NCBI GenBank assembly: GCA_009377495.1
Contig: WHTZ01000006.1
Location: 15,211 to 79,210, forward strand
Origin: Luteitalea sp.
GTDB lineage: Bacteria; Acidobacteriota; Vicinamibacteria; Vicinamibacterales; Vicinamibacteraceae
Direction: 5' to 3'
Length of the DNA: 64,000 nucleotides
Under the pieces are notes generated by a model. It saw only the letters and a list, made by a program, of their open reading frames with translations. It did no database searches and was not told where the DNA came from. Within the stretch, counting starts at the first letter, position 1, and each line of letters starts with the position of its first letter. Made by a program: the position numbers and the translations under genes. This document shows, one piece after another, positions 58,699-64,000 of this stretch.

Positions 58699-58721
58699 TT
58701 GCATGCAAACACGATTATACT
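58699..58721 (+). promoter_or_regulatory. Palindrome and -10 box in a divergent promoter
   Basis: TTGCATGCAA (58699-58708) is a perfect 10-bp palindrome; TATACT (58716-58721) lies 11 bases before the GGT start. The 65-base gap between the two divergent genes must hold both promoters. Confidence 0.45.
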
Positions 58722-58732
58722 GGCGAAACTGC

Positions 58733-60487
58733 ATGTCGCGATGGTCATGGCTCGCTCGCGCTCGCCGGCTAAGCGGGACCTCTCCCGCCAATCCCCTGGT
58801 CATGCTGCTCGCGATTGCGCTGCCGGTCGCCCCGAGCGCGGTCGAACGGCGACAAGCTCGAGACGTAGCTCCCCTCGGCGCACGCCATGGAATGGTAGGC
58901 TCGACCGACGTCCACGCCAGCCGAGCCGGCATCGATATCTTGAAGCGGGGCGGAAACGCGATCGACGCGGCCGTGGCCGTCGGCTTCGTGCTGGCAGTGA
59001 CCCACCCGGCCGCGGGCAACATCGGGGGCGGCGGGTTCATGCTGATACGCATGGCGGACGGCCGCGCGAACGCGATCGATTACCGCGAGATGGCACCAGC
59101 CAAGGCCTCGCGCGACATGTTCCTCGACGCGGCGGGGAACGTCGTCTCTGCCAGGAGCCAAGAGGGCCCCCTGGCAGCCGGCGTACCCGGCTCGGTCGCC
59201 GGCCTCGTCTACGCGCAAGAGAAGTACGGCCGCCTGCCGCTCGCCGCCCTCGTCCAGCCAGCGATCGACCTTGCCGAGAACGGGTTTGTGGTGAGCGAGG
59301 CCCTAGCCACGTCTCTCGCGGGCGCGAAGGCGAGGTTCGAGAAATTTCCTGCATCGGCACGCGTCTTCCTCAAGGACGGCCAACCATACGCCGCAGGTGA
59401 TCGATTGATTCAGAAGGACCTCGCACGGACGCTGCGCCTCATCGCGCAGCACGGTGCTGACGGCTTCTACCGGGGACCGGTCGCGGATCTCATTGAGACG
59501 GAGATGAAGCGGACAGGCGGGCTGATCGCCAAAGCGGACCTCGCCGCCTACCGCCCCGTCGAGCGCCTACCGCTCCGCGGCGCCTACCGTGACGTTGAGA
59601 TCATCGGCATGCCGCCCCCGAGCTCGGGTGGTGTGGCGCTCATCCAACTGCTGAACATCCTCGACGCGTACCCCGTCAAGGACCTCGGGCACAACTCGTC
59701 GAAGACCATGCATCTCATGGTCGAGGCGATGCGACGCGTTTACGCAGACCGATCGAAGTGGCTCGGCGACCCCTCGTTCTTCGACGTGCCTGTCGCAGGC
59801 CTCACGTCGAAGCGCTACGCGGCCGCGCTTCGTCAGTCGATCGACCTGAACCGCGCGACCTCGTCGACCGCCGTGCAGCCGGGACGGCCCGCCACGTACG
59901 AATCCGACCAGACCACACACTATTCGGTCGTTGACGCCAACGGCAACGCGTCCGCCGTAACCACGACGCTCAACGGCTCATACGGCAACGGGATGGTTGT
60001 GCCCGGCGCCGGCTTCCTGTTGAACAACGAGATGGACGACTTCAGCGCCAAGCCGGGCGTGGCGAACATGTTTGGCTTGATCGGCGGGCGGGCCAATGAA
60101 GTGCAGCCGCGCAAGCGCATGCTGAGCTCGATGACGCCAACCATTGTCACGAAGCAGGGCCAGTTGCATCTCGTTCTGGGCTCGCCCGGGGGCTCGCGCA
60201 TCATCACCACTGTTCTTCAGGTGCTCATGAATGTCGTGGATCATGGGATGAACGTGCAGGACGCCGTTGATGCTCCGCGCTTTCACCACCAATGGCTGCC
60301 AGACTACATTCGCGTGGAGCGCGTCGGCTTCCCGAAGCCGGTGCTGTCGGCACTCGAGGCCCAAGGGCACACCGTAAAGGTTCAAGGCGACATGGGAGAC
60401 GTTCATGCCATTTGGATCGACCCGCAGACGGGGATGCGCCATGGCGCCTCCGACCCTCGCATGGACGGCCGAACCCTTGGGTTCTGA
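58733..60487 (+). CDS. ggt: Gamma-glutamyltransferase
   Basis: A 584-residue proenzyme. Signal-like segment NPLVMLLAIALPVAPSA, then the large-subunit part (GMVGSTDVHASRAGIDILKR, GGNAIDAAVAVGFVLAVTHP, GGGGFMLIRMADGRANAIDY). The cleavage site and N-terminal nucleophile Thr of the small subunit is in QTTHYSVVDANGNASAVTTT; GSYGNGMVVPG and GSPGGSRIITTV follow. It transfers or hydrolyses the gamma-glutamyl group of glutathione in the periplasm. I chose the ATG at 58733; the longer frame from 58679 lies in the promoter region. Confidence 0.94.
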   Translation: MSRWSWLARARRLSGTSPANPLVMLLAIALPVAPSAVERRQARDVAPLGARHGMVGSTDVHASRAGIDILKRGGNAIDAAVAVGFVLAVTHPAAGNIGGGGFMLIRMADGRANAIDYREMAPAKASRDMFLDAAGNVVSARSQEGPLAAGVPGSVAGLVYAQEKYGRLPLAALVQPAIDLAENGFVVSEALATSLAGAKARFEKFPASARVFLKDGQPYAAGDRLIQKDLARTLRLIAQHGADGFYRGPVADLIETEMKRTGGLIAKADLAAYRPVERLPLRGAYRDVEIIGMPPPSSGGVALIQLLNILDAYPVKDLGHNSSKTMHLMVEAMRRVYADRSKWLGDPSFFDVPVAGLTSKRYAAALRQSIDLNRATSSTAVQPGRPATYESDQTTHYSVVDANGNASAVTTTLNGSYGNGMVVPGAGFLLNNEMDDFSAKPGVANMFGLIGGRANEVQPRKRMLSSMTPTIVTKQGQLHLVLGSPGGSRIITTVLQVLMNVVDHGMNVQDAVDAPRFHHQWLPDYIRVERVGFPKPVLSALEAQGHTVKVQGDMGDVHAIWIDPQTGMRHGASDPRMDGRTLGF

Positions 60488-60504
60488 CTGGCTCGCTACC
60501 CTTC

Positions 60505-60510
60505 TAAAAT
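60505..60510 (+). promoter_or_regulatory. -10 box, likely leaderless start
   Basis: TAAAAT ends six bases before the ATG at 60517, so transcription would begin at the start codon. It lies 17 bases after the GGT stop. No Shine-Dalgarno. Confidence 0.4.
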
Positions 60511-60516
60511 AACTCC

Positions 60517-60987
60517 ATGACTGACCTCACCCTTCCACTCGACTATGCCGCCATTGAACGCATCCTGCCTCACCGTTACCCCTTCCTTCTCGTGGACCGG
60601 ATCACGGAGCTCGAGCCGGATCGCCGCATCGTCGGCATCAAGAACGTCTCGCTCAACGAGCGTTATCTCGCGCGTCAGGCCGGCGAGCCGCCCGCGCTCC
60701 CGCCAACGATCCTCACCGAGGCTGTGGCGCAGGTTGGCGCCATCTTGATCCTGGCCAAGCCTGAGAACCGCGAGAAGTTCATCTTCTTCATGGGAATCGA
60801 GCGCGTGCGCTACCGCCACCCCGTCCACCCGGGTGACGTCGTCGAGATCGAAGCGCGGGTCGGGCGCCTTCGGAGCCGAACGGGTGTTTTGCACGGCGTG
60901 GCCCGCGTCGAGGGGGCGGTGGTCGCCGAGGGGACCATGACCTTTGCGCTCGTCCCACGGCCGGATCCCAGTATCCCGTCCCAGTGA
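60517..60987 (+). CDS. FabZ-like hot-dog protein lacking the catalytic His
   Basis: A 156-residue hot-dog fold protein. The N terminus ERILPHRYPFLLVDRITELE is exactly FabZ-like. In FabZ the active site reads NEPFFQGHFPG...PGVLILEAMAQ, with catalytic His and Glu. Here the ungapped equivalent is NERYLARQAGEPPALPPTIL then TEAVAQ: the His is Gln and the PGVL is PPTI, while the Glu remains. It is therefore unlikely to be a normal 3-hydroxyacyl-ACP dehydratase; a thioesterase-like or non-enzymatic role is possible. It follows the GGT gene by 29 bases. Confidence 0.82.
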   Translation: MTDLTLPLDYAAIERILPHRYPFLLVDRITELEPDRRIVGIKNVSLNERYLARQAGEPPALPPTILTEAVAQVGAILILAKPENREKFIFFMGIERVRYRHPVHPGDVVEIEARVGRLRSRTGVLHGVARVEGAVVAEGTMTFALVPRPDPSIPSQ

Positions 60988-61399
60988 CTTGTGGCCTGAG
61001 TTGCGGGCGGGGCACGAGCCGCTCCGACGTGTAGTTTTGACAGCCTGCGTCTTGGACGACGTCACGCCGCAGTCACGGCACACGGTGGCGACTGGCGTTG
61101 GCAGGATGACTCGCGACGATGAGAGCGCGAGAACAAGTCCTCGTGGCGCAGGTCTTTAGCGCCCTGCCCCTGTGATTGGCAGCGCGAACGGCCGCGATCT
61201 GGCCATCACTTCTCACCGCCGACAACTGCCGGCGTGCTGCTGGCGTTCAATTTGCAATGAGCGAGCATGAGACCGCGTGGGCGTGGCGCCGTTTCCACGA
61301 CCAGCCCAACCTTGGCGTCGAGCCGCGCGGTTCTCAACCCTTCGCCCGCGTCGCGCGGCGCGGGTGCCTGAGAGTTTCCACCAGGGCACCTTGCGCGCC
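60988..61399. other. Intergenic region, no gene recognised
   Basis: About 410 bases. Several frames stay open but none has homology or a ribosome-binding site. A TTGACA at 61036-61041 has no matching -10. No repeat of the families in this window was seen. Confidence 0.5.
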
Positions 61400-61549
61400 A
61401 TGCTCGAGACCGTCGCCATTCTCTTGATTGTCCTGTGGCTAGTCGGCCTGCTCACGGGGCACACGCTCGGCAGCTTCATTTACGTCCTACTCGCCGTCGC
61501 CGCCGTCCTCATTGTTGCGCGTCTGGTGACGGGCCGGCGCCTCGTCTAG
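61400..61549 (+). CDS. Small membrane protein, lmo0937-like
   Basis: A 49-residue protein, MLETVAILLIVLWLVGLLTG..., with two hydrophobic helices separated by HTLGSF, ending in a short basic tail (RLVTGRRLV). This matches the lmo0937-type mini membrane proteins found in many bacteria, of unknown function. It is shorter than usual gene-calling limits. Its TAG stop is part of structured repeat copy 3 (CTAGACATCT), but the length is normal. Confidence 0.68.
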   Translation: MLETVAILLIVLWLVGLLTGHTLGSFIYVLLAVAAVLIVARLVTGRRLV

Positions 61550-61722
61550 ACATCTTCTAAGGCCGAAGTCGTGAGAGATGAAGCAAGTTTTCTGAAGGAG
61601 CGGCCTTAGAAGCTGTCTTAGGCGCGGCCGCCGACGGCGGCCGCGCATCTAGTAGCGAAGATCCGCCCTACCGTGGTTCGCCTAGGCTCGGCGGTTTGAG
61701 GCGGAGCTTCGCTACTGTCCTG
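61546..61722. repeat. Three-hairpin structured repeat, copy 3
   Basis: Full copy (177 bp). Hairpin 1: an 18-bp stem with one mismatch (AGACATCTTCTAAGGCCG opposite CGGCCTTAGAAGCTGTCT) and a loop containing GTGAGAGATGAAGCAAG. Hairpin 2: GCGCGGCCGCC / GGCGGCCGCGC. Hairpin 3: AGTAGCGAAGATCCGCC / GGCGGAGCTTCGCTACT, one mismatch. It begins with the stop codon of the mini membrane protein. Confidence 0.87.
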
Positions 61723-61794
61723 CCTCACCCTGTTGAATCGAAAGGCCTGTGATAGAGTGCGCGAAGCCGGCTGCCACTCGTAACCAGTGCGGCC

Positions 61795-63339
61795 ATGTCC
61801 TCACGCGATTCCTCGCTCGGCACCGACACGCTCGCCGCGGCGCTCGACCGGTTTTTTGTCTCGATGCAGCACGGCGTGTACGTTGGCGTCGTGTCACGGG
61901 ACGAAAGCTACACCCTCGCCGTCAACCCGCAAGCCAAGCTCATGTTCGGGCTATCGGCCGATCACCCGGATGAGGACGTCCGCCTCTTCGCGCCCGAGCG
62001 GTTCGTCGATTCACAGACCCACCGTACGTTTATCGAGCGGCTCGCACAGGACGGGGCCGTCCGGGATCTACTCTTGCGGCTGCGCCGCATCGACGGCGGC
62101 ATTGTTTGGGTCGAGGTGACGGCTCACGCGGAATTGGATGGGGATGCGCTCCGAATGCAGGCGCTGCTGCGGAACGTGAGCGAGCGGAAACGACTCGAAG
62201 ACCAATCCCGCGACATCTATCACCAAATCTTACAGACCGAGAAGATGGCCGTGCTCGGTCAGACACTCTCCGGCGTCGCCCACGAGCTCAACAATCCTCT
62301 CGCCACCATCCTGACCTTAGCCGAGCGTGTCGCGGGGCAAGACGTCGCACCACGGGTCCAAGACGCGTTGCAGACAATCCTGGCTGAAGCGGAGCGGGCG
62401 GCGAAGATCGTCCGGCATCTGCTCACGTTTGCGCGGAAGCGGCACACGACGCGTACGATGGTTGACGTCAACCAGATCGTGCGCGAGGCGCTCGAGCTTC
62501 GGTTTTATGGCCGTGGCATCGACAACATCACCGTGACCGACGCCCTGGCGGCAGGTCTGCCCCACACGTTCGCAGACCCGCACCAGCTCCAACAAGTCGT
62601 GCTCAACTTGATCATCAACGCCGAGCAGGCTATGCGCACCGCGCACGGTGGCGGCAAGCTTCTGGTTCGGAGCGGGCGCGACCCAGAGCACGACGCGATC
62701 GTCCTGGAGGTCAGCGACGATGGTCCGGGCATTCCGCCGGAGGCGCAGTCGCGGATCTTCGATCCGTTTTACACGACGAAAGAGGCGGGACAGGGGACCG
62801 GCCTGGGTCTGACCGTCGCATACGCGATCGTCCAAGAGCACGGCGGCCGGATCTCGGTGACGTCCGAGATCGGGCAGGGTACGTCCTTCCTGATCGAGCT
62901 ACCAGCGGCGGGTGGACAGCTACGGGCGCCTGCTCGCAAGACGGCACCCGCAGTGCCGTTCGCGGGGGGCTTACGCGTGTTGCTCGTGGAGGATGAGGTC
63001 GCCCTCGCGGCGGCGGTTGCCGATGCGCTAACCGACGCAGGGTTCCTCGTCGATCGCGCCGTCGATGGTCAGCAGGCTCTCGCACGCGTCCAGGCGCAGG
63101 CGCAGGCTTACGATTTGATCGTCTGCGATCTTCGCATGCCGCGCCTCGACGGGCCGTCGTTCTACCGCGCCATCGCCGACAAGACGCCAAGCCTCGCCCG
63201 GCGCGTCGTGTTCGTCACGGGTGACGTGGTCGGCGACGACGCCTCTCGGTTCCTCGAAGAGAGCGGATGCCGCTGGCTCGCCAAGCCGTTCCGCCTCGGC
63301 GACCTGCTGTCTATCGCGCGCGAAGTCGTCTCCGGATAG
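61795..63339 (+). CDS. PAS-domain hybrid histidine kinase
   Basis: A 514-residue cytosolic kinase. A PAS domain at about 15-130 (FVSMQHGVYVGVVSRDESYT, VEVTAHAELDGDALRMQALL) is followed by HisKA with the phospho-acceptor His in TLSGVAHELNNPLATILTLA, HATPase (NLIINAEQAM, DDGPGIPPEAQSRIFDPFYT, GTGLGLTVAYAI) and a receiver domain (VLLVEDEVALAAAVAD, LIVCDLRMPRLDGPSFYRAI). It phosphorylates its own receiver and then an unknown partner. The ATG at 61795 is used, with no strong ribosome-binding site. Its 3' end overlaps the antisense tail of the sigma factor gene. Confidence 0.92.
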   Translation: MSSRDSSLGTDTLAAALDRFFVSMQHGVYVGVVSRDESYTLAVNPQAKLMFGLSADHPDEDVRLFAPERFVDSQTHRTFIERLAQDGAVRDLLLRLRRIDGGIVWVEVTAHAELDGDALRMQALLRNVSERKRLEDQSRDIYHQILQTEKMAVLGQTLSGVAHELNNPLATILTLAERVAGQDVAPRVQDALQTILAEAERAAKIVRHLLTFARKRHTTRTMVDVNQIVREALELRFYGRGIDNITVTDALAAGLPHTFADPHQLQQVVLNLIINAEQAMRTAHGGGKLLVRSGRDPEHDAIVLEVSDDGPGIPPEAQSRIFDPFYTTKEAGQGTGLGLTVAYAIVQEHGGRISVTSEIGQGTSFLIELPAAGGQLRAPARKTAPAVPFAGGLRVLLVEDEVALAAAVADALTDAGFLVDRAVDGQQALARVQAQAQAYDLIVCDLRMPRLDGPSFYRAIADKTPSLARRVVFVTGDVVGDDASRFLEESGCRWLAKPFRLGDLLSIAREVVSG

Positions 63340-64000
63340 GGCAAGACGGCACGTTGGCGCGCACGGCCATCGCGCGGTGTAGATGCGGACACGCGGGCGC
63401 GGGCCATCGGGCTCTGCATGTGTGCGCGGTCGACGACAGCCGATCCAGAAGCGGAAGTCGTCGCGATCGCTGATGGGGTCGGTGCCTCACGGTCGGGTGC
63501 CAACGCTTGTCGCAGCCGCGCGACGGCGCGTGCGTGAAGCTGTGATACACGCGACTCATTGACGCCAATTTCTGCGCCAATCTCCTTCATCGTCGCTCCG
63601 CCGTAGTAATACAGGTTGATCAACCGGCGTTCCCGCGCAGGAAGCTGGGCAATGGCGCGATGCAGCGAACGACATCGCTCCGCCGCTTCGAGCTCCGCGT
63701 CGGGTGGCACCGTCTCCGGCGGCAGGCAAATAGCCGGTAGCAGGTAGTCGCCCGTCTCAGGAGCGCCCGCCGCCGACGTGGACTCGATGGTCCGAATGCG
63801 GACAACGGCCCGTCCGAGTCGCTCTTCGGTGGTCCCGAGATGCTCCGCGAGATCGGCGAGCGTCGGCTCGCGGCCGTGCTCGCGGCGCAGCCGGTCGCGG
63901 GCTTCATCGAGCTGTCGCCGCAAGCGCCGCACACCGCGTGGCCATGCCGCGCGTCGGAGCGCGTCAATCATGGCGCCTCGTACTCGCCGCTCCGCGAAGG
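63162..64000 (-). CDS. FliA/WhiG-type sigma factor, 5' end beyond window
   Basis: The start lies outside the window: the frame runs past the in-frame ATG at 63971 to the edge, reading FAERRVRGAMIDALRRAAWP, which is sigma region 2.4 of the sigma-28 type. Region 3 (GREPTLADLAEHLGTTEERL) and region 4 (LPARERRLINLYYYGGATMK...EIGVNESRVSQLHARAVARL) follow. These factors direct RNA polymerase to motility or developmental promoters. After region 4 the frame continues for about 110 codons, the last 59 antisense to the hybrid kinase gene; this tail resembles no sigma factor. Confidence 0.85.
   Translation of the reverse strand, partial: FAERRVRGAMIDALRRAAWPRGVRRLRRQLDEARDRLRREHGREPTLADLAEHLGTTEERLGRAVVRIRTIESTSAAGAPETGDYLLPAICLPPETVPPDAELEAAERCRSLHRAIAQLPARERRLINLYYYGGATMKEIGAEIGVNESRVSQLHARAVARLRQALAPDREAPTPSAIATTSASGSAVVDRAHMQSPMARARVSASTPRDGRARQRAVLPYPETTSRAIDSRSPRRNGLASQRHPLSSRNREASSPTTSPVTNTTRRARLGVLSAMAR

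Noticed and set aside
57453-58772. 439-codon plus-strand frame
   Set aside because: Antisense to the GAF-SpoIIE gene and without recognisable domains; codon pattern is that of a shadow.
1-64000. tRNA or rRNA genes
   Set aside because: No cloverleaf with a GGTTCGAnTCC-type T arm in an intergenic region, and no rRNA-like sequence was found by eye; GGTTCGATCC near 31784 is inside the Fic gene.

Overview
This window most likely comes from the chromosome of an Acidobacteriota bacterium, perhaps the Vicinamibacteria lineage. The base composition looks GC-rich. It has a permease of the acidobacterial duplicated orphan type (ADOP) under a PadR regulator, a VWFA-related protein of the kind described from Acidobacteria, a Ser/Thr kinase fused to a long TPR array, a PEP-CTERM protein, a UPF0182 membrane protein, Omp85 and porin barrels (so a diderm), and many intergenic palindromic repeats. 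I see no tRNA, rRNA, CRISPR array, prophage or recognisable transposase gene.

Layout. 0-4.4 kb: a minus-strand operon of a nucleotide-transporter homologue, an Omp85-type barrel and a secreted protein with kinase-like motifs. 4.9-7.6: UPF0182 protein. 7.8-13.8: a minus-strand signalling operon (FHA-GAF protein, Ser/Thr kinase with TPRs, cytosolic histidine kinase, NarL-type regulator). 14.3-19.4: a GT-C-like membrane protein, a DUF4412-like protein, an MTHFR-like protein, an SDR and a PEP-CTERM protein. 19.8-24.2: an OmpR/PhoB-type two-component pair, an OmpA lipoprotein and a VWFA protein. 24.4-31.1: PLP aminotransferase, Kbl-like acyltransferase, SpoIIE phosphatase and M1 peptidase. 31.1-33.7: a small toxin island (unusual Fic protein, an ADOP scar, ParS-RES toxin-antitoxin pair). 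33.7-41.3: a GMC dehydrogenase with its Tat subunit, a B3-like metallo-beta-lactamase, PadR-ADOP, and a divergent EamA exporter/Lrp pair. 41.6-44.6: an arginase-family fusion, an AraC regulator and a HEPN (HepT) relic. 44.6-48.5: a NuoG-like subunit boxed by inverted repeats, then CcdA and a porin. 48.6-55.9: lipid kinase, GAF membrane protein, two-PDZ protein, a second GT-C protein, glutamine synthetase and an OB-fold lipoprotein. 56.1-56.8: VapBC-like pair. 56.8-64.0: GAF-SpoIIE phosphatase, gamma-glutamyltransferase, a FabZ homologue lacking the catalytic His, a mini membrane protein, a hybrid histidine kinase and the truncated end of a FliA-type sigma factor.

How parts may work together. 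Signalling dominates: two classical two-component pairs, a hybrid kinase, a Ser/Thr kinase with an FHA partner and two SpoIIE-type phosphatases. The first operon could supply nucleotide to a secreted kinase-like protein, but this is inference.

Most novel-looking signals: (i) a 175-bp three-hairpin repeat at 33566, 43212 (partial) and 61546, whose first hairpin keeps its loop while its stem drifts; (ii) 104-109 bp inverted repeats flanking the single NuoG-like gene; (iii) nested REPIN-like palindromes; (iv) G-rich intergenic repeats, one of them translated as the tail of a membrane protein; (v) a deletion scar that joins a PadR-ADOP-type promoter in frame to the last codons of an ADOP gene; (vi) several -10 boxes so close to start codons that leaderless mRNAs are likely.
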